A stretch of 64,000 nucleotides of DNA, taken from NCBI GenBank assembly GCA_025667525.1, contig CM046876.1, positions 533,808,038 through 533,872,037 of the forward strand, read 5' to 3'. Position numbers and translations under genes: made by a program. This document shows positions 42,941 to 54,678 of the stretch, piece after piece. Numbering within the stretch: position 1 is the first letter of the stretch; each line of letters starts with the position of its first letter. Under the pieces are notes generated by a model, which did not search any database, was not told the DNA's origin, and saw only the letters and a program-made list of their open reading frames with translations. The DNA comes from Glebionis coronaria (lineage: Eukaryota > Streptophyta > Magnoliopsida > Asterales > Asteraceae).

Positions 42941-44881
42941 TTTTGGGTCGAGTCAGGCTCGTGACTCGGTTATCAAAAACAAGCGCTCCTCGGGAGGCAG
43001 CCCGAGTATCTATCCTTGAATGTTTTAATCCCCTAAGTGTAGGGGGGGACTTCTATATGTGTTTGCCTTTGTGTGGTGATGTGATTACAGGGGTAAGGGG
43101 TAAGTGCACTCTTGGAATCTTTGAAGAACCGTGCTCCCGTTTTTATCCGAAATCCGGTTCTATCTCTCAACTATCGTGATTCAATTTTCTTCATACTCAC
43201 ATTTGAAATTGATCACGTTAGTCGTCTCTTCCTTAACTTGAGTTAACCAACGTGCACAATGTCATAAGTGTAGGGGAGACTTTTCCCACATGCTTAAACA
43301 TTGAGGACAATGTTTATCTTAAGTGTACGGGGACTTCTATCGAAGTTTTAAGTGGACTTTTCCATGAAAATGCCTTCAATTAACCGGAAAATCCTATTTT
43401 TCAACATTCTTCAAATTTTTTATTAACTTTGGCCATTTAGTTGTAATTTTTAAATTTTTATCGCTGCTTTCATATGTATATATCCCGCAATAAAGTCGAA
43501 AATATTAATAAAGTGGTGTAGCTAGTTTAGAAGTCTTTGACATATTAGGCCCGTTGCGTTTATTTTGACTCAACCCGAATAGACTTATCCAAGTTTATTC
43601 TAGCTAGTATCCTTAACCATGTAGACCTTAATTGGTTTATTAGGCTAAGTGTCCACGAGTCTCATTACTTGAGATTTTAAATTGTGGAGGACGAGAAATG
43701 ATAGAGTCAATTATAAGTCGGTATTCTTGCGCAAACTCACTTGGTGTAATTATTTGCCTATTCTCCCATCACTTGCTAATAATTTATCTGCAATAAGTAA
43801 GGTCGTACAATTTGAAAAGTTACTTAGCTTCTAGCCCAAGATCGTTTAAAAGTTGCTCGGTAATGATAAGAGTTCATAGCCAAGGCATAACTTATGAAGC
43901 GGGGCGCGAAGATTGGCGGGTCCGAAAAGGCCCTAACAAGGCATGAGGATTCAATTTTATTGCTGAAGATCCCAAGTGATGTGAAAAGCATTATTCCTAA
44001 AGTCAATATGAAGGATCAAGACTCACGACGAAAAGCAATCAACTCCCATAAAGATCATGGAGAAGTCTATCCGAAAAGACCCTAACAAGGTATGAGGATA
44101 AATAGATCCAAGTCCGAAAAGGAGGCGGATCGTTGTATCTCAAAATCCCAATTAGAGATTGATGAAATAATCATGAAGTCGTGGTCAACAAAGTTGGAGT
44201 ACCCCTCAAAAGTCTCCAAGTGAAGAAACTCTATTATGATGAGAAGACCATTATATCAAGAACGTCTCTCGAAGATATGAAGTATGAAGTACATGCCAAA
44301 TATCGGCCCGAGAAAGGTCTCAAATCGTGAACCAAGTTATGCCAAGATATGAACTTTTTGATATCCCGAGAAGCAGTTTTAAGAGATTTTGTCCTTTAGC
44401 TAACTATTGATCAAATCGTCCTACTTTGCTTTCAGCCCTAATAAACTATCGAAATAAGTCCAAAAATGCATCTTCATGATCATTCTAAGACAAAAATAAA
44501 ATATAAGAGATACACCTAGGAATAAGGGAGTTTAAGCATTTAATTAAGCCATGTGCGTAAGTGTTTGAATTGCTAACTTATAATAACAATGATCTCGTTT
44601 TTAAGCTTAGTTTGGGGAACGTGAAACTTGAGGGTGATAAATCTTCGCAGCACCAAAGCCCTAATGTAAGTCATCGATTTCTTTGCAAGTTATTTCCATG
44701 TAGCTATTTTCAAGTGAAAATGGTTTTCTATCCCTTTGTTATCTTTGAAGTTTTATTTCTTTAATTTTTGTTTAGTAGCATTTTAAATAAGGCCAAGGTT
44801 GATTAATTATGAGAAAAGTGTAAGCTTGCTTTATCACTAATCATTGCATGAGGGCATGGCAATGGTTAAGTGTAGGGGATT
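42941..44881 (+). other. E4 3' untranslated region
   Basis: 1.9 kb with no gene. CGAGTC/GACTCG hairpin at 42949-42968; AAGTGTAGGGG at 43035, 43265, 43320 (mutated to TGTACGGGG) and 44870 (polypurine tract); GGGAG/TTCCC (43274-43287, one G-U pair) and AAACATTG/CAATGTTT (43296-43315). The 27-bp direct repeat is at 43922-43948 and 44071-44097. Layout matches E3 feature by feature. Confidence 0.82.
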
Positions 44882-46382
44882 TGATAGGTGTGTAAACACC
44901 CATCCTTTTACCACTTAATTCGGGCTAAAACGAGACCAAAACACGTATTTAATATCATTTGTTTGGAATTATGCGTGGTTTTTGTGTTTATTGTGTTTTC
45001 AGAGCCAACCGGATGAATATTGAAGAAAACATGGGATTGCACGGGTTTTACTGAAGAAAAAGACTCAAGATAAAGTCTATTGTCCAAGAGATGCAAAAGA
45101 TTTGAAGTCACTGGGCCTATTCGAAGATTTATCGAAGAAAAGGACCAAAGATGGAAGATTTATATAAGTCGAAGAAACTCAAGTCTATTAAACGAAGAAA
45201 TTAAAAGACGAGTTGAATTTAATCGACGACAAATCCCGAATCAGAATCGGAAACGGAAACTTTTCTGAAAAGACGAAAAGACAAGAAGAATGGGAGAAAG
45301 CCCACTCACCAACCAAAGGACAAGGCTATAAATAGCCTTCCCCTCACACATTTTAGACTAGCTTTTTTTCTTCTTCCCCATTTTTTCTTTCTTCCTGGTT
45401 CGTAGAACACCATCACCACTAGGGTGATTGGTGATTTTCATCTTTAATTCTTTAAGCTTGTAATTTTAATCTTTGTTTTATCTTGTCAAAACATTAATCA
45501 ATCAATACAAGTTCTTGTTTAATCTTTCATTTCATCTTGTTCATCATCATCTTTATCTTCAAATTTTTAAGTTTTTATTTTCTTGATTTGATCTTCAAAA
45601 GTTATTTGGATTTGTGTTTTTATTAGTGGGATTCGTTGCTTATGGTGTCTAAATGATTTGTGTTTAATTTGATAAAACCTTTTTAAGTATTTGGTTTGAT
45701 TTTGATTAAAATCATTGCTTCCGTGTTCTTCGTGACTGCTACTGTAACTGGGTATTCAAAACTTCCGAATCAGCTAAAAAGTTCCGAATGAACCTTTCAT
45801 TCGGAAAGTTCCGAATCGAGCCTTAAGTTCCGCATAAGTCTTTAGAGTTCCGCATCAAGAAGAAGTTCCGAATCAACCTCTTCATTCGGAAGGTTCCGAA
45901 TCAGTGACTTCCGATCCAGCAAGTTCCGAATGAACATTCATTCGGGAAGTTCCGAATCATCCAGTGAGTTCCGGATCAAGTAAATTCTTCCGAATCAACC
46001 TCTTCATTCGGAAGGTTCCGAACCAAGCCTAAAAGTTCCGGATGAGTATGTTCCGGATGAGTAAGTTCCGGATGAGTTGTCTTTGAAAAGTTCCGAATCA
46101 ATTTTTAGGTACTGTTTGTTTGCTTTACTGTTCCTTTATGCTTGTTGAACTTTAATTTCAATTTTAGTTTTAATCTTAATTTTAATCTTAAGTCTTAATT
46201 CAAGTTCTTAGTAATCGTCATTAAATTAATTATCTTTGAATTAAATTTTCATTTCCACTTTTTATTAGATTAGAAAACCAAACCCCTTTATTTAGTAACC
46301 AAGAACAATCATTCCACTTAAGACCAAGATCAATTCGAGAGGATATCGAGAGAAAATTGAACCTAGCAAAAACCATGTATCA
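44882..46382 (+). repeat. E4 right LTR
   Basis: Same 1501-bp length as the left LTR. Eight substitutions noticed, e.g. GGGGTAAAACG against GGGCTAAAACG near the start. Confidence 0.95.
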
Positions 46383-46387
46383 CTAGC

Positions 46388-48769
46388 TAATCGGGTTCTT
46401 AGTTGGTTCATCTCATTTGGTTTCAAGGCTTACAAGAAAAGGAGTTGGTTTCTTTTCTTAAAGTGGTCAAGTTTGGTTTAATATTGGTTTCGTATCTGAG
46501 GTGAATAAGCTGGTGGGGATAAGCTATAAGGGTTTGTGGTATTGAAAGAAGTTGAAAACGGTTGTCTAGAGCTCATAGAAAGATTGGTTAGATAGCAAGC
46601 TATTGGACCCAATGTGAGTGTCTTGTTCCCCTTTTCACTTTTTCTTTTAGTGTAAACTGCTTATAACTTATTTTGTATGCTTATTTGTCTCTTTGATTTT
46701 ATTGCTTGTTTGCATCTATGTATCTGTTTTTGCTTATAATGTTTACTCAAGTTAATTATTTTTGCCTTTAATCTCATTCTCTTAAGTTTAAATATTCAGT
46801 TTCTGTTGGAAAACTAGTGTTTGGTTCAAGTTTTTTCATCTTTCATTAGTATAAGTTAAGTTTAAGTTTTAACGAAAACATTAATTTGAGGTTTAGTTGA
46901 GTAGAAATCAGTTTTACTTTTGCTATAAAACGTAAAAACATAAAAATGTGAAGTTCACTAAGTTTCTGTGGGTTATATCCAGTATGAGTCTGATTTTGGT
47001 GTAGGGGTTTTGAGTTAAGCTACAATAGAGGTTTAGGGTCATTCCTAGGACTTGATGTGCTTAAAGCCACACTCAATAGGTTATAGTAATCTCATTTAAT
47101 CTTTTTGTTTAATTAAAATCAGTAGGATCAATTAAGTAGTGTTCTTGGTTTTTCATTTAGGCCACTGTTAGAATATTTAGATATCATAAGCTTTACATTT
47201 TCTTGGTATTGTTACTGATTTGCGGTTTTATTTTAGATGCTTTGAGGTATCTTAAGTCTACACTATAGCTCCCTTAAGTTAGTTTAGACTTTGGTCTTAA
47301 ACTGTTAAGTTGAAGCTTAAGCATAGTTCACTTTTGAACTTTATGTTATAAAACCACACCAGCAGGCCTGTTGGGCAGTTTGAGTGTGATTCGCCGCATG
47401 AAATGTGGTTGTTTGTTATGTATTAGGATAGTATAGGTATAGGGTGTATTAGGTTTGCTAGTGGGTAGCTTTTGGCAGCCCGTTTAAAGCCTTCGACACC
47501 ACTGTCATAGCTTAAAACGGCCACAACCCTCACTTGCTGTACTTTTCATCACTGTATGCTCCGCAAGGTTTATAGCTTTAAGTTTGAGTGTTAATGCTAG
47601 CAATCTTGTAGACTGTTAGCATAGGGTTAGGTTAGGGCCTCAGTTAGCTGGTATCTTAGGTTGTATAAGCTTTTGGTGGGTTAGAATTAGCTTATAAGTC
47701 CACTGTAGTGCCCACTAGCACCATCAGACCTTGCATTTTCTGCATTTACTTTCCTTTTTGCTGATAGTTCGTGGATTTGTGGTGAATTTTGGATTAATTG
47801 TTGTTTGTTTGTGTGCCTTTTGTGTTTATTGTGACTCCCTACAACCCACTGGTTGTAGGGGTGCCGTTTGTGCCCAAAAACATCGAAAAACAAGCAAAAA
47901 CGAGCCCAAAACGAGCCCAAAAAAAACATACAATAGGTTTTTCTTTGTTGTCCGAGAACGCTGCAACTTTTTTTATTTTTTTTGTTGTTGTCCGATATCG
48001 GACAACACTGATCTTTGACAAGCCTGTTGTCTGGTAGGATCTTGGACAACACAGAAGTACTCCACCTTGGAGTACTTTGGGGTACTTTCGTTTTTAGCCA
48101 ATTTTTTTAGTTTTTTTTTTAACTTTTTCATTTTTCCCTTGTTAATTTAGTTAAAAAAAGAATTTTAGATAAATAAATTTTTTTTTAGCATTATTTTATT
48201 ATTTTTATTATTATTTTAGTTTAAAAAGTGTTTTTAGCCTTTTAAATATAGAAAAAAAAGTTTTAAAAATTTAGGAAAAATACTTGTTAGTCTTTAAATA
48301 ATATAAGTGAGTTATTTGTTCAATAAAATAATATTTTGGGCTTTTTATTAATTATATTTAATTTTAGGGCTTTAATTAGCATTTAAAATTGAATATTTAA
48401 TTAATAAAAGGTTTTAAAATATATTTATTGGATTTTTATTCTTATTTATGTTATTTTAGACTTAGTTTAAACTTTTACTTAATTTTTAGATTTAATTTTT
48501 AATTTTGTCACGTTTTACGTATTTACGTTCGCGTTTTACGTCATTACGTCGTAGTATAATCGTAGTCGTAGCTCGTCTTTACTTTTTCTCTCTTTAAACA
48601 AAAAACGTCACTAATCCAAACTTGATTTTATATATTTGGCACATTAATCCACACACCTCCTTCGAGAAGAACCCGCATTTATTCGACTTGTCGGTTTTCC
48701 TAAATCGTCGAGTTTAATACTTGCCACTCATACGCGTTTTTCCTAAAACGTGTACGATTTACTACATCA
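46388..48769 (+). repeat. E2 right LTR, 3' part
   Basis: Resumes E2 after the CTAGC duplication and ends CTACATCA at 48769, like E1. R/U5 leader with hairpins: CCCTACAACC/GGTTGTAGGG (47837-47860), the 20-bp palindrome GTTGTCCGATATCGGACAAC (47987-48006) and AAGTACTCCA/TGGAGTACTT (48055-48077). The rest (46390-47700, 48080-48700) is AT-rich leader. No gene is supported; overlapping short frames on both strands around 47700-48050 follow the hairpins. Confidence 0.87.
47837..47860 (+). other. Covarying 10-bp hairpin in E2 LTR leader
   Basis: CCCTACAACC, loop CACT, GGTTGTAGGG, flanked by TGACT and GTGCC as in E1. Six of ten pairs differ from the E1 hairpin, all compensated. Confidence 0.85.
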
Positions 48770-48770
48770 G

Positions 48771-51403
48771 TGTGACAACCGTGGTTTTGGGTTTGTCACT
48801 TGATCTTACGTTTAGGATATTTTATGTGTGCTTACTTGAATTGTGTGTTTACGTGTTTATTTTGTGTGAACGAGGTTGGTGTGGTTATCGTTTATGAGTA
48901 TATAGTACTCATAAGTAAATCGAGGAACGGTTATTTCATGTTCATGAGCTCACAAGTGGTGACTATGAAATGAAAATGGTGATGTTGTGGTGTTTACGTA
49001 TACGTATAAGTATTATAGTAATAGTATTTTTTTTAGGATTTACGGTTTAGCATTTAGAGGTCTCGGGTGAGGTAATTATCCATATGAATATTATTCGGGA
49101 TGGTTTTAAGTCATTTAGGACTTAGTTATAAAGTTTATTTCAAAATTTGAGATTTTTTATAAATGTGTATATTTTACGTCTTTTACGGTAAAACGCGTAA
49201 ATTTGACTAGTTTTACGGTTTTGAGGTTTTGGAAGCTTTAGGAGCTGAAATAAATTAAGGAAAATTAAGGTAATATTATTATTATATTAAATAATAAAAA
49301 TAAAAAAACGAATTTAGGGGTGTGTGGGTCGGTTTGGACGCACCAAAGAAGAAAGAAAGAAGGGAAAAGCCCAAAACCGGCCCAATGGACTTGTAATGGG
49401 ATTAGGGGGCCTTTAGGACTTAACCAAACCCAACTCATAACCATAATAATCAGGTTTTTAACCTCCATAACACCTCCTAGCCGAAATTCATCAATGGTGG
49501 CCAATTAGGGTTCTTCAAAAAATTAGGTTTTCTTCATCTTCTATTAATTCATAGGTAAAACCTTCTTAACCCTTTTCATATTAAATGTTTTTAATGTTTC
49601 TATGATCATATGATGGATTAGATTAGGGTTTAATTAAAAACAGTATATTAATCATATTTTAATGATTAAATAAATTAGGGCTTGTAATTAGAGGGATTAG
49701 GGTTAATTAATGAGGTTGATTTTGTTAAACCCGTTTTTAAAAACTGGGCAGAATTTCGAGTCAATTGTTTTGATCATATCTGGAGTTCTAGAAACATTCA
49801 AGATGTGATCAAACTAGCCCTGAAAAGGTATTTGAAGTGGCTTTCCAATGCAAGAAACTAGAACTAAATTGGAGGTCGGGAAGTGGGTCAAAAACAGGTT
49901 ACAACAGTCGAAGGTCAAAACAGTTTTGAATTCAGCCTGTTTTCTTTTTAAGTTTTGGGTTGTTTGGGGTACTTAGGGTTGCATTGGGATCTTCTCACTA
50001 ACATGAGAGATGGTTTATATATTTTAGTAAGGATCTGCACTTGGGATACGATTGTGGTTTAGGGTAAGACCCTCTAATGGTAATGAACTTTTCATACGTT
50101 TAAAATCAGTGAATTCTAGATAGGTAGCAATATATACACATATATCTGGGCCTTAACAGTAACTTTAACGTTAGGGCAAGTGGGAGGTTTTAGCTAACAT
50201 GTATAAAAGTGTGAATATTCCTTTTACAGAAACCATGGGTATGTTTAAGTGGACGTTTGACTTAAAGTTTTGAGACCTAAAACTGGGACTGTTTTGTGTA
50301 AAATTATGAACGGAATAGCTATTAAACTTAACCAAGTTAGGGACTTGTTAAGGAAGGGTAATGGGGTGATTAGAGCTTAACAATGAGGTAATTATACAGG
50401 AATAGACTAGATGTCCATCATAGGTTGATGAGCCATCTTAGTGATTGGTTCGTGTATTGATTTCGTGTTTTTGGTTTGTTAGCTTGTTGCTAGTGCGATG
50501 ACTTGTGAAGAAGCTATCAGGTGAGTTTCATAGTCCCATGTTTAATATTGATTTTGACTTCCAGATGGGATGGAAGAGACACTGTGTTGAGTTATTTTCT
50601 AAATTGATGTTGTGAATGTGTTTGTGAATTGAGATGGACTTGTGTGTACATTATGTGATTAACTGCTATGTGATTTTTGATTGTGTATGATTTGGATCGG
50701 GGGACACGTGCCGTCTCAGTTATTGTGGTTTGACAAGGTAGTGGCCTTGTAGTTTGACAAGGTAGTGGCCTTGTGGTTTGACAAGGTATTGGCCTTGTGG
50801 TTTGACAAGGTAGTGGCCTTGGGATAGGTACATAGTGTGATCATCTATGGTACCATGTTGTTTGGCAAGGTAGGAGCCTTGGATTTTGGTTTGGAATGAT
50901 TGATCTTGAATGCTAGTTGTTAATACATAATTGTAGCACATTGTCCATATGTTATTGTGTTGATGGTTGTTATTCACAGCTTGTAATTGATTTAGCGGTG
51001 GAGTCTAAACCTATGACTCTCACCAACTTTATGTTGACGTGTTTTAGTGTCTCTTTCAGGTGATACTATGGTTAAGCATGAGAACATAAGTAGCTAGGAT
51101 TAGAGAAGCTTAGTAATGCATATAGAAGGAGAATCCCCGTTTCCTTCTTAGTTTTTATTTGTTCTTTTAATAAGTGATACTGTGGCACACATATATTTGT
51201 TTGGTTATGTTATTTTTTTGTCTTGGGTAAGCGGTAGGACTGTTACCTACTTACCTAGACTCCTGAGTCTGATGAGATATTGTCATGACTTTGTGTCTCC
51301 ATTTTATGACATTTCTTATTCATATAGTTATCTCTATAGACACGCCATGTTGTGATGATATTCATACGTCGCGCCCCATATTCCGCCATGGTGGGGTGTG
51401 ACA
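48771..51403 (+). repeat. Solo LTR, Tekay-like
   Basis: TGTGACAACC start and GGGGTGTGACA end, flanked by ATCAG on both sides (48766-48770, 51404-51408). No internal region, so a solo LTR left by LTR-LTR recombination. ATCAG consists of the last four bases of the E2 LTR plus one flanking base. It contains a 24-bp minisatellite (50726-50820) and CACCAACTTTATGTTGAC (51020-51037), shared with the LTR tail at 51409-51941. No gene. Confidence 0.88.
50726..50820 (+). repeat. 24-bp minisatellite of small hairpins in the solo LTR
   Basis: Four copies of TGGTTTGACAAGGTAGTGGCCTTG with minor changes, and a decayed fifth at about 50861-50880. Each copy has ACAAGG/CCTTGT around TAGTGG, so the array is a row of hairpins. 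Confidence 0.85.
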
Positions 51404-51408
51404 ATCAG

Positions 51409-51941
51409 TCATGCTCACTGTACCTTGGCCGGGACAACAGACGTATACCATGTTGGAACTGGAATGGGTGTCTTTTTGTAAGACACTACGTCCTCATCTG
51501 TTGAGGACTATGGGGTTAAGCTTCAGTTTCTAATAATAAACAAATGTTATTTACATTTTAGTAAGAATTCTTTGTGCATTATTACTTCTATGATTATTGT
51601 ATGTCCAAACTAATTAATTGTTAAAATCTGTAAATTCACCAACTTTATGTTGACCCCCGTTAGTATGTTTTGCACAGGAATATGAAGTTAGTACGTGGTG
51701 TGTGCATGGTCTCCAGCATCTTAGAAATCTGCATCATAGGACTCTTCAGGGGTTCTATTCGGGAAGCAAAAACAATCACCTACTGTCTTGTTTAAGACAA
51801 TTTTTTATTTGTTTAAATAAACATGTAATCTGATTTGACTAACTTTTTATCTTATGCTCAATGGACTATATGCTATCGATCCACCCTTGTGACATCTGTG
51901 GGGATATTTCCGCATATTTTGACCCTACCCGGGGTGTCACA
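51409..51941 (+). repeat. 3' tail of another Tekay-like LTR
   Basis: Ends GGGGTGTCACA at 51941 and contains CACCAACTTTATGTTGAC (51638-51655), as the solo LTR does. E2 inserted into this LTR: the E2 right flank reads G then TCAT once the solo LTR is removed. Its left part is beyond the window. Confidence 0.65.
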
Positions 51942-54678
51942 TGTAAAAATATTATACTACAAAATACTTATTAATCTAAAAACAAATTGCACGTACCACA
52001 ATTTAAAGCTCAAAGTACAAATCAATAAAGCACAAAAAATGGAAAATTAAATGCAAATATTAAACTAATAAAATACAAAATCTAAAAATTACCCAAATTG
52101 AAAATATAAAAATGCGAAAAGTTGAAAAATACTTTTTATTTTATTTAGAATTTTTTAATATATTTTTATTTTATTAAAACTAATTTATATTAATTAATTT
52201 CTAATTTGAAATTTGAAAATGAAAATTTTAATAAACCGGGTTTAAAAACAAATGAGCCCAGCCCAGATTTTCAACCCAAACCAAACTAAACCCAAGTCCA
52301 AACCGACCCAATAAGACAGCCCAACTCAGTGTCTTTTTGGGCTAAAAAGAAATAAAGGAGAAAGGTTTAGACCTCCCAACAAAAAAACTTTATGTGAATA
52401 AACAAAACAAATAAAAAAGCTCAAGTACTAAACATCAATAAACATAAACTTAACTTATGAAAAACGGGCTTATCACAAATAAGCTGATATCTAGCTCAAA
52501 TCTTAACCAAATAAGCTCCAATAAATTGCAAAACGTTTTAATTCCAAAATAAGCTAGTCAAAATTAATTTGAGCTTCTAAGATAAGCTATAACTCTAGAT
52601 TCGAATTTTTAATAAGCACAAAAAGTTCAAACATCTTATTTACCTAAGCTTATGATCTAATAAGCTCCAGATCTACTTATCAAGTGACAAAACTAATGGA
52701 ATGTTACTTAGAATCTTTTTAAGCACTTTTAATAAGCAGTTAAAACTTAAAATCCAAATCAGTTTATTTTTAATCTTCATTGACTTATTGAATTTTATGA
52801 AAAAGCACCAAATACTCCATATTGATGTTTAGATATATATATATAAGCAAGTTTTAAATAGAACTTAAGCTAGGTGACCACTCAATAAGCACTTATGAAA
52901 AAGCAATAAGCAAACAGTATGAAGATTCATGAACAGCTACTTTTGATTCAATATTCTGACTTATCTAGTTGTTAATAAGCTGAACAATGAACTAAGAACT
53001 TATTCATTGTACTATAAGCTATTTAGAAAACCAAATTTTAAGCCCTAACACTGATTTATGAAGAACTTATGAAGATTGAAAGATGACTGTTTAGCTCTAT
53101 GTTATGACAGTTTATGAAAAACACTTTGCAAAGATCCGTTTGACTTATGTGTAGACCTCAAGTTTGACTGTTTTAAGACTTATGAAGTGAGACTAATATG
53201 ATGCAAGTAAACTCACAAACTAAACCCTAATAACAAATCCACAATATGATGATCCAAGCAACAATTTAGGATGAATTATGCAAAATTATCAAAGAGCAAG
53301 GTAGATCTAGTGCACACAAAGCTAAAACAAGTACTCATAACATCAAATCACCTCACATAAAGGAGATCTAAGCAAGCAAAGTAAACAATAACACCTATGA
53401 TCATGTAGCAGCAAGTATAAGTCCTAAAGTTGCCTAAAAAAATAAAGTAAGGGAATACGTGTCTTCCAGGCCTCCTGTAGAGTAGATAAGTCGAATCCTA
53501 AACACATCTAACCTTGACTAAACTTCAAACATCAACAATCAACACCAGAAACACACAGATCTGGATCTGTGTGTTTTGAATCCTAATTTCCCTCCAAAAT
53601 TCTGCATATCTTCAAAACTTAACAAAACTTCACCAAACAAAAACCAAAAGCTTATCTACCAACTCAGGAACATGAACCAGTAACAACATAAGCAATATGA
53701 ATAGTAGAAGTAGCAGTATGATGAAAACAAATGATGAACAATATTTTTTTGAATTTTTTTATTAATGATTAAACTGGAGTACAAATGGAAAGGAAAGTTA
53801 CATAAGCTTTCTAGCTACATATTAAAACTTAATAAAGAGAAATTAAGTTGAAAATTAAGCTAGAAAAAGGGTTATGCGAGGTATGAGGAGCGTGTCGCTA
53901 TTTATAGGGAGTGAGAGAGGGTAGGTGAGGTAGTTGAGGTGTGTAAGGAAGCGTGTGGGTGAGGTAAAGGGTGTGAGGTGACAGGCGTGTCAGTTGTGAC
54001 AACCAAGGTGTCCAATTTAAAAGTTACACGTGGATTAGGGTTTGAGTGAAATTGGGTGTTTTTTATTGGGGCAACGGCAATGGAAATGGATTGCATATTT
54101 GGATTCGTCTTGGAAAGGCGATCATTTTTCATGTTGATCACTAAGCCTGAATGTGCCTGGATCGTCTTCTTCGTTGTTGAGTATGAATGTGACACGTGGC
54201 AGCTTCTGGTTGGCTTCCTTTTCTAAAAAAGGGATTGCCACGCTGGCAATCCTAGTGATTCTTTTCTTGCAATTCTACTGGCTGGGGTGTGTTGAACCGG
54301 ATCTGAATCCGTGTGACATCCTTTCCTTGTCTCTCATTGGTTGAATTTGTTAAGGGTCATAAAACTTTGTATTTATGTCAGTTTTAATCCCCCATCTTTT
54401 ACAGTCTTCATTTTTGGTCCTTTTCTTCATATAATCTTCAAAATAGGCCCTTTGACTTTCATACTTTTGCACTTTTGGTCCTTTGACTTTATCTTTTGTT
54501 TTCTTAGATAAAAGCCTGTAAATTCCCGTGTTTTCTTCATTTTCAATCTTTTGTACCTGTTTCACAATAAAACACAAAACCACGCGTAATTCCGGCATTT
54601 ACGTTTATAAATACACGTTTTGGTTTGGTTTTTCCTTGTTTTTAGTGGTTAAAGGGGTAAGTGTTTACACACTTATCA
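51942..54678 (-). repeat. Athila-like LTR on the minus strand (E5), truncated
   Basis: Read on the minus strand it opens at 54678 with TGATAAGTGTGTAAACACTT and continues with ACCAAAACGTGTATTTA, GGAATTACGCGTGG and GAAAACACGGGAATT, clearly homologous to the E3 LTR start. A TATA box is at 53899-53906. The downstream part (53870 to 51942) is AT-rich and full of AATAAGCT words, typical leader sequence. The far end is probably cut where the LTR at 51941 inserted. No gene; small frames at 53902-54598 are within the LTR. Confidence 0.7.
53899..53906 (-). promoter_or_regulatory. TATA box of the minus-strand LTR
   Basis: TATAAATA in the context TCCCTATAAATAGCG on the minus strand, about 770 bp into the LTR. 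Confidence 0.6.

Larger units (their letters stand above)
35543..46382 (+). mobile_element. E4: near-complete Athila-type element with full pol
   Basis: LTRs of 1501 bp each (35543-37043, 44882-46382), TG...CA ends, duplication CTAGC (35538-35542, 46383-46387), tRNA-Asp primer site at 37046 and polypurine tract at 44870. I count eight substitutions between the LTRs (about 0.5%), so it is recent. The internal region encodes gag-protease-RT-RNase H-integrase with one frameshift near 37473 and no envelope frame. It belongs to the E3 lineage: same LTR start, knuckle and 3' motifs. Confidence 0.95.
23356..48769 (+). mobile_element. E2: older Athila-type element, 3' part only, split by E3 and E4
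   Basis: Three visible pieces: 3' untranslated region 23356-24706 and 33756-34193, and the right LTR 34194-35542 plus 46388-48769. They align in order with E1 17753-19575 and its LTR. E3 separates the first two at a TTACA duplication and E4 splits the LTR at a CTAGC duplication. The E2 coding region and left LTR lie beyond the left edge, past E1. Its LTR is clearly diverged from E1, so it is a related subfamily. Confidence 0.85.

Noticed and set aside
42941..44881. Possible envelope-like gene after pol in E4
   Set aside because: No frame longer than about 80 codons and no signal peptide or membrane pattern.
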